DNA from: Scytalidium lignicola
Taxonomy: Eukaryota; Ascomycota; Leotiomycetes
DNA length: 64,000 nt
Direction of reading: 5' to 3'
Assembly: GCA_002812745.2 (NCBI GenBank)
Contig: NCSJ02000206.1
Coordinates: 1 to 64,000, forward strand
The position numbers and the translations under genes were made by a program. Shown piece by piece: positions 1-12,341 of the stretch (the stretch's first letter is position 1; each line of letters begins with the position of its first letter). The notes under the pieces were generated by a model. It saw nothing but the letters and a program-made list of their open reading frames with translations. It ran no database searches and was not told the DNA's origin.

Positions 1-1413
1 CCGGCAGCTCTTGCCTCCTATTGATTGCCCTCCCAACCGCCTCCCACACTGCCACGACTTGCCTCCCACTGCCTCCCCAGCCTTACCCGCAACGTACGTA
101 GGTATACGTACAACAAGTACGGTACTTCTTTCCCACGCTGAGATTTGCTTAAGACTGAAGTACCGGCCTCTCCTCTTGCCACCGACCGATTTACATCCAT
201 GCCTATGTATGTACATGGCTGTCTCGCTCCTGTCTCTCTTTTACGACCAACGGCGGGCTAGCCGACTGCTAATTTTGTAAACCAAACACAAACCAACGAT
301 CAACAAAAAGCATGGCGATCCGGCCCTCGGTTGGACACGATGCTGCTCTCTACCCACAATTTTGCCTTGGCTTCTGCTCAGGCGTTTTAATTTAAAAGGA
401 GACGAAGCTCGCTCATGCTTACGACTCTGAACTCTTTGGCCAGAACTATTCACGAACTCGTTGCTATTCCGGGAGGGCTAATTGCACAGGGCGAAATTGG
501 TCGTCCATCAATGCCTCCTTGATGCTTTTTGCTGATCTGGCTAGTCTTGCGGGCTTTTGCTGGTTTGTGTTGGTCCAACTAGGAGCACCCAGGGCCGCTT
601 CGGGCCATTGTCCGGAGAAACTTCTCAACAGCGCAGGTCCAGCTAGAACATCAATTTACCGGACGGTATCAGATTGAGACGGGGACCCTATCATCAGCTT
701 GCGATAATCAATCCTAAACCGAGATACGAAAGGTCATCACTTGTGTGGCGTGTGTGGGAACCGGTAGTGGATGTGCCACATCCTGTAGTCACTGCTCTCG
801 GTGCTGAGAGCAGCACCTTAACCGGAGGGAGAGTGCTTGACTGCAGCTATTTCACAGGGCTTGCGGACATATAGCCCCAAGCACAGCACCTCCGTTGCGC
901 TGCTGTTCTACAGTACTGTGTAGTTCGAAGGCGGCGAAGAAGGAAGCTGCCCTTTCCAGGTTCCTTGCCAACTTGCCAATGGTTGCATTTGCTAAGCTCA
1001 CGGCTCCCAGGGTTCACAAGTTGCATAAAACAGGCCAACGAGGGCGGCCAATCATCATGCACGATGATTTGTGAACATCCGTTCAGCCACAACAACTACC
1101 GGGCGCCACCCATCACCAAACTTCCCCTCACCGTTTCATCTCTCCATCTCTCCATCGACATCACATCTCAGGGTGCAACCACACCATCACTTACGGTGCT
1201 CTACCGTGTTGACTCTGTTGCCAGCCATTCTACGGTACTCTAATTGCCCTTCGTCTCTGCTCCCGTTGCCCTGGAGAGTGGGAATTTGCAATTTCACTGC
1301 AAGTCTAGAACGTGCCCCGTTCTCCTGAGAGAAACAAGAGTTACTTCGCTCACCCAATAATCTCCCACTTCTCCACCTACCCTGTCTCTTTCACGCCGAG
1401 CCCAACTGGAAAC
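1..1413. other. no gene seen; upstream region of the oxidoreductase gene
   Basis: I see no coding sequence with fungal-like splice structure here. The first few hundred bases are rich in CCTCCC and other pyrimidine-rich runs on the + strand. Short open frames occur on both strands but have no recognisable protein character. The last 300 bases before the gene are C/T-rich, as is common for fungal promoters and 5' leaders. Confidence 0.5.
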
Positions 1414-2602
1414 ATGTACGACTCCCAAATATCCTTCACCCTCGACACTATATGTCCATGGTATGTGCATATGTAGCATTTGATCCGCATTCCTTTCTTC
1501 TCTCCTTCCCTTCTGTGGGATTATTCTTAGTTAGGCGGAGGATCGAAGATAGGAGCTGCACCTGCATGGACTGCATGCGGCAAATAAGGACCCTCAAAAA
1601 AACACGAGCAAATCTCACATCGCGGGTCAGTTGCTGACATGGGTGTTGACCAACTGTAGGACCTACCTCGCCAAACGAAGGTGAGAAGTGTCGTCTCTTT
1701 CATGCGTTGATTGGGAGAAAGTTTTCATGCATCCCCAAACTTTCTCTAATATTTCGATCGTATTATTGACAAAAAGGCAACGTTGCATAGACTAGATGAG
1801 GGTAAGCAACTCATCACTTGGTTAGCAGTTCTCTAATCCTAGGCTTCTGCCTGTCCTTTCATTCCCGTCTATTTTACAGTAGATATCAGTTGCGCAGGTT
1901 TGACGCATTGCTAATTCACGTGGCAACCTATTCTTTCAAATTATTCATCACTTGAAGGTTAGAAATTTTTGCCCCAAAAGATCTTCTGACGCCCAGCTAG
2001 CTCTCCGTCGAGTGCGAGAAAGCGATGTCTCCTCCAAGCTAAATTTCACCGTCAAATATTTTCCCTACCAGCTTTATCCCGAAGCAAGCAAGGAAGGTGA
2101 AGACAAGTACGAGTGGTACAAGAAGTCACGGTATGGCGACTCGGAGGAGAAGATGGCCATGTACACTACGCTGATGGGAGCCTACGGAGCCTCAGCGGGC
2201 ATCCATTACAAATTCGGTGGCAAGGTCGCCAACACTATGGATGCGCACCGTGTGATCCAGCATTTCCAAGAGGCCGAGGGACCAGAGACGGCGAATAAAA
2301 TCATCGATAGTCTCTACAGGAAGTATTTCGAGGAGGAGAGGCACCCGAGCGAGGACGCCACCTTGCTCGAGGCTTGTAAAGAAGCTGGAATTGATGAGAA
2401 GACCGCAATTGAGGCCATTAAGGATGAGTATGAAGGGTTGATGGAGACCAAGAACATGATTCGGGAGCAGGCTAGCAATGGCGTGGATAGCGTGCCTTAT
2501 ATTGTATTTGAGGGAAGGAGAAGAGACCTTACTCTCATTGGAGCTAAAGAGGTTGAGGAGTATGTCAAGGCCTTGGAACAGATTGCCAAGGAGAGTATTT
2601 AG
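1414..2602 (+). CDS. FrnE/DsbA-like thioredoxin-fold oxidoreductase (2-hydroxychromene-2-carboxylate isomerase-like)
   Basis: Three exons fit: 1414-1460, 1660-1680 and 1981-2602, giving 229 residues. The donors are GTATGT and GTGAGA. A CTGAC branch point lies before the first acceptor. The phases add up (47+21+622 nt). The protein starts MYDSQISFTLDTICPWTYLA, the usual beta-strand plus CPW start of the DsbA-like FrnE family. It then has the helical insert and a late VDSVPYIVFEGRR segment, where the cis-Pro (VPY) is typical of thioredoxin folds. The canonical CxxC is reduced to C-P-W-T, so the second cysteine is absent and thiol-disulfide exchange may not be the role; fungal homologues often share this. 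Known members act on glutathione-linked or disulfide substrates, but the substrate here is unknown. The start codon is chosen because it places the CPW strand at the expected distance from the N terminus. Confidence 0.85.
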
Positions 2603-2750
2603 TGGCTCGCTGGCTGGTTGCGGCTTGATGACACAAGTACGTGCGCAAAATATTAGTACATTGCAGTAGTTGATATGCAAAGAATATAGTTACAGTTCGG
2701 TAGCGACAAAGCTAGATCTGAGATTTTAGTCGCCGGCAGGTTCCCTGGTA

Positions 2751-2782
2751 GCTAGACTGCTAAACTGCTAGACTGCTAGACT
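2751..2782. repeat. 8-bp tandem repeat, four copies
   Basis: Four copies of an 8-base unit (GCTAGACT, with GCTAAACT as the second copy) sit 150 bases after the oxidoreductase stop codon. This is a short minisatellite with one variant unit and no coding role. Confidence 0.7.
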
Positions 2783-2914
2783 GACACATTGTGTAGCCAA
2801 GTTTAGCACTCTGAACAGCTGTGCGCTGCAGATTGAAAGCTTGTTGCTTGATGTCACTTAACTGACGCCTTTCGTCATTAGAGTCTTTTAAATGCGCTCT
2901 GCTGCAAGTTGTAC

Positions 2915-2934
2915 ACAGTACAGTACAGTACAGT
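2915..2934. repeat. ACAGT x4 run (TACAGTA-type low-complexity motif)
   Basis: Four perfect ACAGT units lie in the spacer between the oxidoreductase and the NLR-like gene. The same TACTGTAC/GTACAGTA vocabulary recurs at 26.7, 27.5-27.6, 31.27 and 48.2 kb. The rest of 2603-3476 shows no gene. Confidence 0.6.
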
Positions 2935-3476
2935 GCATGCATGTTGATTCCTAGCCGTCCATTCAGTCTAGAACTGATGGGTTATGAAACATTGTAGGCC
3001 GTAGTTTCTGCGAGCTGATATCATCTCTCCTGCGTGTCTATCTGCACCATTTCAAAATTTCCTTTTATCTTTGTACAGTAGAATTCGAAACCGCCTTCTC
3101 AAACTAAACTCTCTTGGTTTTAATTTTTCGGGTGTACTAATACTATTATAGTTAGTTAAATCCCAGCCACCGAATTTTCTCTCCAAAAGCCCTGTCACAT
3201 GAAAACAGTGCTGTTACCTGAGCTGAGGTATAAGAGTAAAAGTGGCTGACAGTGGCTGACAAAGATTGAAATGGCCGATATCGGCAAACCAAGAGCAGAT
3301 TCTACTAAGGACCTTTCGATCACCGCAGAACAGACTAGAAGCTTTGTGGCAATTATAGACAATAAAAACATATGTTCCCCTTGACCCTCTATGAAATAGA
3401 GATGTAAAGAAAATAATATATTATAAGGTTATTTTAATACAGCATCAATGTAGTAGCCCTGATGTGATAAGCAACT

Positions 3477-6400
3477 CTAAGGCCTCGTCCTTTGCACTTT
3501 CTCCCTTAGGGCCAGCGTCTGGCGGTAGATGGGCTCAGCCTCGTCGTACTTGCCCTGGCTCTCGAGCAGCGCTGCGAGATTGTTCATGCTCAGGGTGCTC
3601 TGAGCCTAGCACTTTCTCGCTCAAGGCCAGCGTCTGGCGGTAGATGGGCTCAGCCTCGTTGGTATTTTGCCCTGGCGTCTTGTAGCGAGTGCTGCGAGAT
3701 TGTTCATGCTGTTGAGTGTGTTAGGGTGCTCTGGGCCTAGCACTTTCTCACTCAGGGCCAGCGTCTGGCGGAAGATGGGCTCAGCCTCGTCGTACTTGCC
3801 CTGGCTGTCGAGCAACATTGCGAGATTGTTCATGCTCATGAGTGTGTTAGGATGCTCTGGGCCTAGCACTTTCTTTCTCAGGGCCAGCGTCTGGCGGTAG
3901 ATGGGCTCGGCCTCGCTATATTTCCCAGAAATATAAAGACAATGTCCAATACTTCTAAGTAGCATATTGTGCGACTCTTCAACTCCGTCTAAGTCCTTAG
4001 TTAAAGCAAATATACTCTGTGCATGAGGTAGATATGCAGTCCATATATTTTTATTGTCATGTTCTGGCCATGGGAAAATATCTGCTATCCGTTTGAGTGT
4101 ATTTGTACTAGCCAAGTGTAGTTCTTTCTTAATATTCAACCAGTTCCGCATTGCTATATGAACCAAGTGATGCATATTGTATATGTTTCCTAAGGGATGT
4201 TCTGTAAGAAACGCAAAACCTTTTAGTATACCAATTGCTTTTACCTGTTCGAGTTTTGAGACTGGTGGTAAAATCGATAAAGGAATATTTTGTTCGTTGA
4301 TGCAAGACATAAACGCCAGATATTCAGCTGCTAAGGAATCTCGTTGCTTTACTTGTTGAAAAGAGATAAGCCATGTTGTTGCTACAGGATTTTTCATTTT
4401 TTTTATATCTCCATTGGTCTCCAAAATTCTCGCTTAAGAGTTCTATCTGATCTTTGTTGCTACTCTCATATATAGAGATATAGGTTGCAATGTTAATTTG
4501 CTTCTCGTTTATAAATGCTGCAGCTTGCTTGATAGCAAGAGGAAGATTGGTGAGGAGCTTAAGCAACATTAATGCACTTTCTGTGTCATTAAGAATGGCT
4601 TTGTTCTGTAGACTGATTCGTAGAAGTTCTTTTGACTCTGCTTCATCCATCATATCTATGGGAATTACCTCCGCTTCTGCATGCTCTGTTGCGACCTTAT
4701 GATCTCGAGTCGTGAAGAGAATTCCTCCGAGTTTGGAGTAAGGGAGATACTCAGCAAGCGAGGACGATGTATCATCGGTTGTCTGAAACAGCTGAGCATC
4801 GTCGGCATTATCGATGATTAGGAGCCATCTTCCTTTTGATTCCTTAGAAAGTTCTTGTTTCACAAGGGTCTTTAAGTCTGCTTTGTCGTCATCAATCGCC
4901 GGGATGCCAAGGGCCTCTCCAATCCTGCGATAAGAATTCTCAAAGCTTGATAAATCACTTGCCTGGACCCAGAAGACACACTGAGCAGGGGATATTTCCT
5001 GGAGTAAGAAAGCAAATTGCAGAGCAATCTGCGTCTTGCCAACTCCGCCTAGGCCGTCTAGCGCTGCACGTTGACATTTCTGTTCAGTGTTATTTGTATG
5101 GAAGATCTTGATTAATCGATCGAGGTGAGACTGGCGGCCAACGAAATTCTCATTTTGACCGAAAGGGAGAATCCTAAGCGGCTTGGACGGATCTTATCAG
5201 AGCTTTAGAGTTAGCTATACCTGAACCGTCTAAGCATAGTTAAATCATTAGAGTGTGAGCTAGAAAAATATCTGCTTTTCACTCATGGGCGGCTTACTTG
5301 ACTGCAGCAGTAATTTACTCATCATATACTCCTACACAGCGTTAATACAGGATAGATCAATAGCGTAATTCCAACTTACATTCACAACGGTAGCAAAGGA
5401 TATCTTAGTTTTATCTGTTAATATCAGCAAAGTGATGCCTTGAATTATTACTCGAACTCGTTACTATTAGTAAGATACACACTCTGTTTGAGATTTAGGT
5501 TCTGAATGCAGTCTCGCACCCGGAACTTCTGTGCCGTGTGGTCGAGGTACCCTCGTGTCGCTCCCTCAATGGCTCCTTTCTTCTTATACTCATCAAGCCC
5601 GATGTCCTGTAACCCTTGCTCGACATTAAAGCGAAAATAGCGCTTCTCGTCAAAATGTTTCGCCCACCTAGCTATAAACTTCTTTTCCGTATTCTCAGTT
5701 TCGGTAGCAATCTGTACCACCGTCTGGCCAAGGAACTGAATTATACTATTTTTAAATGCCTTCTTGCCAGGATTACCTGTACCGATAGAGATGAAGCACT
5801 TGACCAGTGGCTTCAAGTCTCCAGTTTCTGAGCACCAGATATTGGCCGCCTCTCCTTCTACCTCATCTACTGGGTTGTTCGAGCCCAGTGCACCATCGGC
5901 AAATGAGCGATCCCCGATGCTAACAGGATCAAAGAAAGTCGTCGCAGCAGATGTCGCGAGAGCAGCCTGGCATATCGTCGCTCGAATATTTAGTTCGTGA
6001 GGTAAGGTGTAGCTTCGCAGACGGACGATGTCCTTCGTATCGCGATCGACGGTACAAACGAAGCTAATTTCGTTATGACTACGGGTTCTCATATCAGCAG
6101 AATACTTACGTTCTACATCCACGCTCGGTCCCATCATTAAGCAAGTCTGTTTCGGGGACACCGCGATCGACCACCACCTTTCGGATTGCACTCTCTAGTT
6201 TGGCGGAGTCGAACCGTGACTTGACGTTACCCGCCAAGTTGAATGATATAGAACTCTGTCGCTTTCCAAAAACGGCTCCTGCGAGTTCGCTGTATGCAGC
6301 GATGCATTCATCCACGCTCATTTCGAGCCGACCAAGCATGATCGCAATCAATCTGTTTTGATCGCGTTAGTAAACGCTCACAAGAGAATAGCCATGCCTA

Positions 6401-6634
6401 CCCGCCAGTGCTGGTACCTCCGATCAGGTCAAACACTTCACACGGCTTCACTGGAGGAAGATTAGTCTTATTTCGCTCATGGTTCAGTCGAGCCATGATG
6501 CTCTTCAAAACATAGAGCGTTGAAAGCCCTCGTACGCCACCACCATCAAGGGATAGCAGACACAGCCCAGTGCTATCAAGGGGATTTCCGTCTCCGCTGG
6601 ACATAGTAGACGTTGCTTGCTCCATATTTTCCAT
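3477..6634 (-). CDS. patatin-like phospholipase / NB-ARC / TPR NLR-like protein, frameshifted
   Basis: Six exons with consistent phases: 6402-6634, 6110-6352, 5465-6063, 5380-5414, 5298-5331 and 3477-5192. The N-terminal patatin domain shows the oxyanion-hole DGGGVRG, the nucleophile motif GTSTGG and the catalytic DGALGSNNP. It would cleave acyl groups from lipids. An NB-ARC domain follows, with P-loop GGVGKTQ, a Walker B-like RWLLIIDNADD and an LPLAIKQAA helix. The tail is a run of 42-residue TPRs (SEAEPIYRQTLALRKKVLGP type). This is the known fungal NLR-like architecture: nucleotide-driven oligomerisation senses a trigger and switches on the lipase. A run of eight A (minus strand; 4397-4404) shifts the frame after NB-ARC, so the KNPVATTW segment needs a one-base change. 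Further indels, not in homopolymers, garble the final TPRs. The first shift may be an assembly error; the tail looks truly decayed. Exons 4-5 are inferred from phase only. Confidence 0.78.
3498..3915 (-). repeat. TPR-coding tandem repeat array, about four copies of ~126 bp
   Basis: The segment CCAGCGTCTGGCGG recurs at about 3511, 3627, 3759 and 3885, spaced 116, 132 and 126 bases. The two upstream (N-terminal) units are nearly identical at nucleotide level and stay in frame. The third carries +2 and +3 insertions and the fourth a deletion. This is the coding array of the NLR-like gene, and it probably expands and contracts by unequal exchange. Confidence 0.8.
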
Positions 6635-9160
6635 AGATAGTTTGCGGGGTAGTCGATCTTCAGTGGGGCAAGAAAGGTTGGAGAAGGTGCCTTGAAACGA
6701 AGTGAAAGGGACTACTACCGTTCAGGTGAGGACAGGTGGGGTGGAAGCGAGAGATCCAGAACAGAAAACCTTCTGCCAAGCCTCGCCCTTGCTCTTGCCG
6801 ATTGCTTTCTCTGCCTCGTGCCGATTGCCTTTGACGTTGCCAGAGTTCAGCTTGACTCGGGGTCTAATTGTTTTTACCTATTCATATGGGATCTGATTCT
6901 GATAAGATGCAATGCGACAACCATCAACATTGATTGCCTGTCAGCTACTTGAGTGTAAGTAATATGCATAGTACTTTTTTTCCTTTCAGAATATGGTGAA
7001 ATATTTTGTTCTAGCAGACTAGCATTATATACCTATTTTTTTCTTCTAAGTAAACAAGGAATCGGGAAAGGCGGCGAGCAGCACCAAATTCCAATTTGGT
7101 AATTTTGATTTAACTTGATAGGTTCGTATCTGGTATGTTTTCACTATTTCATCCTTTTCTCTTCTCCTATCGTTCCCTGAAGACTGGCCCACCGTTGGGA
7201 TGAGGGGTGGTTTCGATCGATCGATCAATTCAAGAATGCGGGCAGGCAGGCACAATCTCTCTCTTCTTATTCTTAACTTTTAAAAGAAACGTATAATTTT
7301 ACCATCATCTTATACCTCCCGTCTAGATCTTTGTCATTTTTTTTTATATATCTTTAAAAGGGTTCATACACGTTGTTAGAATTTATTGAAAATGGAAGGG
7401 GAGGAAAAAGAATTAAGGTCTAAAGGTTGGAGTGGAGTTAGGTCCTATTCTTTCCCCTTCACCGTTATTCCACTCTCTCTCCCCACGCGCGCGGGTAACC
7501 TAATTATCGTGCAAGGCTAATTAAATAAAGTTTAGGCCGTCGCAACCAGTGGCTGCATCATACTATATTGGGACTCGCTCAATCTGTCTTTGAATTGATT
7601 TTGATTTGTCTATCTTTGTTTTTTTGCCCCTCTGTGCTCCTCTCGGGTGATTCTTCTCTATGGTATATCCCCTCGAGCGCCAGGTTTACCAGCTGGTTAA
7701 GCCAAAATTATATACAAGGTTATCATCCACTCATAATCTTCTCATAGCCCATTACAGCCTTAATTCTGAGGCAACAGCGCTAAAAGTGGCCTCAAAGTGG
7801 CCTCTGGCGTCCAAGGGGATAAACTAATAAGTAATTTGCATGGACGTGCAAAGTGATCTTAATAGATTTCTTCAACAAACAAAAGTATATCCTAAGTTCT
7901 TCTTTACAACTTGAAAATTTTATTTTCTATGCTCGTTTTGAGATCTTTAGCTTTTGTTTGAAATTTGAAGTTAGGGGTGCCTAGAATGGCGAAAAAGGAA
8001 ATTTCGACTGTTACAAGAGTTAAAGGGAAGGACGGCTTTGCACTGTCATTCATCAATAGACATGATTTTATTGGCCAGCGCTAAGTCGGCTCGTGGATGG
8101 TCCACCAGTTCATCCCGAAGAAAAGTCTAATCCAGGTTACTACGTACGTAACGTACGCAAATAGATTGATCAGCAAACTGATCTGTCAATCCTACGTCAG
8201 ACGACATATTTCTTCCCCATGCGAAAATCCCCAAACTCACTCATGGTTTTGTGTCCCTCGTTCCTGTGAATTACCCCTCGGGACTCGGGNAAAAAAAGGC
8301 GGGGGACGGGCAGCTCCGAGTGACAGGAGTTCGCACAGAAAATCACTTTTGACAGGGGGGGATGACAGATAATGACTGAGGCAGCAGCCGCATACAACCT
8401 TGACAACGAAGGAGTCGGCCGAATCAGGCCACCACGTACCACAAACCACACCACAACGACGCCCACAGCTGCCCACCGCATGCGACATCTCGACGACATT
8501 GGAGCATATCGACATCACCAACCGGGGCAAAGCATCTGATCTCTACATTTCCAGCAACGAAACAGGAACTCGACGGGGATTCTCCTCATCATGTCCCTTC
8601 GCCCTCATTGGCACGGTGTTTGGTGATGGCGTCCTGATTTCCCTCTTGGGCAAGTGTGAGGCTGGGAAGAACAATTTCCCGCGGGACTCTCCTCCTTCCC
8701 ATTACCTTTCCCTCACTCGTGATTTGTGTGTTGTGACCTTACGTGAGGAGCCCACGAGGGTTCGGCTTTGTATCGTGGCATGTTTCCCAAGGTAAGGGTG
8801 GTGAGCATGTTTTCTCTTCTCGTATATATTAACTATTCCCCTCAAACATCTGCCAATCTGCTTTCATCTCATCATCATCTTATACATATTTGCACGTATA
8901 TACATCCNAAAAAAAGAATCTCATTCTTCTCACTTTTTCTTTCTAAGTTGAGAATATACACACTCTCACAACCCTCCTCTCCACTTAAACAATCTCTCCT
9001 CCGGTTTCCAATAGTCGTTGGTTTTATACAGGGCGTTTCTGCACTCTCTGCTCAACCTTTCGTATACAAAAAGTGAACCTCCACTCCTATTCATAGGACT
9101 GATAATTTCCACTCAAACAAACTTTTTCTTGCAAAGAATAAAAGGATCATAAAAGAAGCA
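6635..9160. other. 2.5 kb without a confident gene; AT-rich then C/T-rich leader
   Basis: From 6.9 to 8.1 kb the sequence is AT-rich with short T/A runs and a GATC tandem near 7213-7230. No frame resembles a protein. From 8.4 to 9.1 kb open frames exist on both strands but lack domain character, and the stretch is C/T-rich, so it is more likely the promoter and leader of the gene at 9161. Single N bases lie at 8290 and 8908, each before a poly-A run. Confidence 0.5.
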
Positions 9161-9448
9161 ATGGCACCAATCGCACGTCTCGTATCCGCAAGAATGTTCA
9201 GCACCGCCGCTCGTCTTCGATCAAGCGGCGCATACACCAGGGCAGCCCCTGCGGATTGGAACAGGGTGTTTAGGAGGGAGTTGAGGACTTTCAGTGTGTA
9301 AGTAACCATCTTTTGAACAGTCTCTGTCTCTATCTATCAAACATCTGTCTAATCTCTGTCTTCCTTCAACAGCTACGCTCCTCTCATGGGCTTCTTCCTC
9401 GGATGGCCCGTCGCTCTTGAAACCATGTTGGACGGTCATATTCAATAG
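9161..9448 (+). CDS. small mitochondrial-type protein, 70 residues, unknown function
   Basis: There are two exons, 9161-9297 and 9373-9448, joined in phase 2. The donor is GTAAGT, the acceptor follows TTCAACAG and a CTAAT branch point is visible. The product starts MAPIARLVSARMFSTAARLR, an arginine- and serine-rich, acid-free stretch typical of a mitochondrial presequence. It ends in a short hydrophobic segment, APLMGFFLGWPVALETML, which could be one membrane helix. I infer an inner-membrane or respiratory-complex accessory protein, but I do not recognise the family. The splice fit and presequence make it very likely real despite its size. A smaller chance is a conserved orphan with no mitochondrial role. 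Confidence 0.65.
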
Positions 9449-10858
9449 ATTTGGCGGCACACACATAAATATCCATCAAAGATGAATGGAGGTGGCTCGA
9501 ATTGATTTTTTTTTATAAAACGGTTGATTAGACCGAATTTCGGTGGTGTTGTTGGGCCAAGGGGTCTATGTCGCCAATAGATGGCACACCAGGAGGGGCT
9601 TCTTTTTGTTTTGAAGCCCACGATCATAAAGCATTTGATAGGAGTTTAGTTTTTTCATTTATTGTTAAATGTATTATATACCATAAGGGAAGCGGGGAAA
9701 TTATGAATCTCCCATCTATATTGGTAGATACAGATGGAGACGGAAAGACGGAAATACAATTTTTTACTTTAAACGTCACAAAAACCTTCTAACTCTTTTT
9801 TCGTGAGGCAATTAAAAAACAGTCCAGATTAGTAGTTGCATCAAAAAGAAGAGTTAATATAGAGTTCTTTTTGGTAAGACACTATTTAGACATTCGTGAC
9901 AAGAGAAAAAAGAAGTACTGCAACNTTTTTTCTGCTTCCCTCTAGATACCACAACCAACAGACAACCCTACAACTTTATCCTCAGAGATCAATCCAACCT
10001 ATCTAGCTATATCCAGTGATGAAAACGAGAAATTTGTATCTATCACCCAGTATTGCCCATTACAACGAGCAATGGCATCAGGTTTCCAGCGGCGTGGATT
10101 GGTGAGTATGGATGGAATCCACAAGTTCTCAAGTATTCCCCTAACTTCCCTTCTCAGTGGAGACAGGAGCCGCGTCGAACTTGAGCATGATATTCTTCTA
10201 ATAACTGGGCTGACACCCTCAGATTATTGGGTTGAAACGGATTTTCAGGTTCTGGGTTACTACTTAGAGAGTGTTGTGAATGATCATTGTTCGATTACAC
10301 GGTAGGAGTGAGCGGGAATATTAATACGAGTTGATATAATGTATAGGACGATTAATTCTTAAGGAGAAAGTTAGAGATAAGTGATAGCCTTTGAAGTAAA
10401 CTTAGTAATAGTCACAGTTAGTAATATGTCAATTTTTGGCTATGATTTGCCCTTTAATGTGACCTCTTCTAAGTCACTTGAATATTCACGGCGTGAGAAC
10501 ATAATAGTTAATGTAACTAGTAATTGATATATGGGTATTTATGGCTAGATAAAATTATAGAACCAACTGAAATGAAAACTGTAGAGAGAAACGCCTATAT
10601 CGTATTCCCGGCCTCCTGAAAGAAATAATATCCTAAAACACTCTCTCAAAAAAAGCATCGACACTCGTTGTATTGTCCTTTTCGCTTATGCCGCTATGCT
10701 ACATGCCATTCAAACATATAAGATAGGTCCGTTTTGTTTAATGCATACCTGTCCCTTCTCTACATCATGAGCCGTTGGAACAATATATATGGAGTGCTGA
10801 CACTGTATATAGCCGAATCAGGATCGAGGACCAATCTCCGGTGTCTTCTTTCCCACCA
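9449..10858. other. intergenic, no confident gene
   Basis: The stretch is moderately AT-rich. One open frame at 10072-10305 (+) encodes 77 residues with no family resemblance and no supporting exon. An N at 9925 precedes a poly-T run. I see nothing else. Confidence 0.45.
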
Positions 10859-12341
10859 TTACATCTTCAATAGCTCGGAAATAGAGACGATGCTACTCCT
10901 CTCGCTTTTCACCTGCTGTCTCGTATCACGAAGTTTTTTCTCCTGGGCCTTTGCGACGATATAATTATCCCTTTCTCGTTTGCTCGCNAAACACCTTGGG
11001 ATGTCGATCGATCATTGAAACGGAGCTGTGTTTGGGAGGTGACATTGTCGACACCGTTATATTTGGCTTGGATGATACTTTGGTGTAGGGTGGCTGAGGA
11101 AAACATGGCACCGACGCTGCTTTGGTGTGGCTGGTTGTGGCCTCCCTGGGGTATTGGGATGTTGCGAGTGGTGGCCTTGGAAGGGAGAGAGAATACCGTG
11201 ATTGTGGAATTGCATCTAAACGCTGGTCACTTCGTCTTCCTTGCGCGCCACCTAAGCTCCGTGATCGTCTCAGGGGTACATTTTCAACCCGTGGCGCGTA
11301 TATCGGATGCTGTGACTGAAAACATGCAGCCAAGATCTTCAATGCGTCGGCATTACTCTCTTTATAATCAAGAGCAACCCCTTCATCTTGAATCTCCTCA
11401 GAGTTGAACCGCAGTACCATCTCAGGAGCAAGATCGCATTCCGCGATACCATATGCTTCCATAAGTGTTTGTCTTAACTTTCGAGGAAATTGGTCTCCTC
11501 GCTCGTTTAGGAATTGAACAAGCCACTTCCTGACCTCACGGAACTCTATTGCTTTTCTTTCTCGGATCCGGTTGATATGGTGCTCTGCCAATGGCATCAG
11601 ACGAGTTGAGTCAAGATAGTCTCCTGCTAAGATGGTGGATCGAGTTTCCGATATGGAATGCCTTGATGCGCTCCTCCTTAAGCTACTGCTGTTTCCTCCA
11701 ACGCCATAGAACCGATCAAAGTCAGTGGGTTCGTCGTCTTCCGGCGGCGTGATAATGATTTTGACAGGATTGGCAGCAAACTGCTCAATGACACTAGATG
11801 TGTGTTTCAACACATTCATTGCAGGCTCCTGACCACTAGAATCGGTTCTTGAGCCCAAGGAGATGACAGTTGGCTTGTACTCCGAAGATATCTTGGAGTT
11901 GTAGAGGTCAATTGGGGTAACCACGGCGTCATCTTTATCGATTAGTACCGCGGCCTGAGAGGAGGAATTCCAGATAATTGGCACGTTGTCGGCTGCATCG
12001 CTGAGAGTAGATGATGATTTTCGCGGACGAAGAACGTGGTTGTTCCAGATCTTCTTGATTGAACGGACATGATTACGTTTCTTGGTGTCCATGTTGTCGG
12101 ACGTAGGAATGAGAGAGCTCTCTGACGGCAGGGCAAGAATGGAGATTGCAGCCTCGCTCTTTCTCCCAGTACCGTCTACCACATAGGTTACCTCAATGGA
12201 TCCCTTTGAATCTCCATGATACAACTGTTTTGCATTGTATGTCTTTCTGCTCAGAGTGTCAGTTTATTCTCTAGCACATGTCAATTGCATTGCGAAGACC
12301 CACTTTGCTTTTCCAGTCGGATTCCAGCTGAAGCGCTTCAT
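10859..12341 (-). CDS. uncharacterised fungal protein (~474 residues), C terminus disrupted by one N
   Basis: I model two exons, 12304-12341 and 10859-12246 (57-nt intron, donor GTGGGT, acceptor GAGCAG). The phases close only if the N at 10988 is deleted. The start would be MKRFSWNPTGKAK. Reading the N literally ends the protein about 35 residues early, at EQTRKG. Without it the frame continues as a charged helical tail (FASKRERDNYIVAKAQEKK...) to a stop at 10859. The middle has a compact helical block (LAEHHINRIRERKAIEFREV and following) flanked by serine/proline-rich disordered stretches. I do not recognise a domain. The regulator-like composition is suggestive only. The first exon rests on splice phase alone; an alternative is that the gene starts further upstream. 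Confidence 0.6.

Noticed and set aside
8400..8795. 131-residue open frame (+) before the small mitochondrial gene
   Set aside because: No conserved features; the area is C/T-rich leader and N-containing sequence.
10072..10305. 77-residue open frame (+) starting MASGFQRRGLVSMDG
   Set aside because: No family resemblance, no neighbouring exon and no promoter sign; likely chance.
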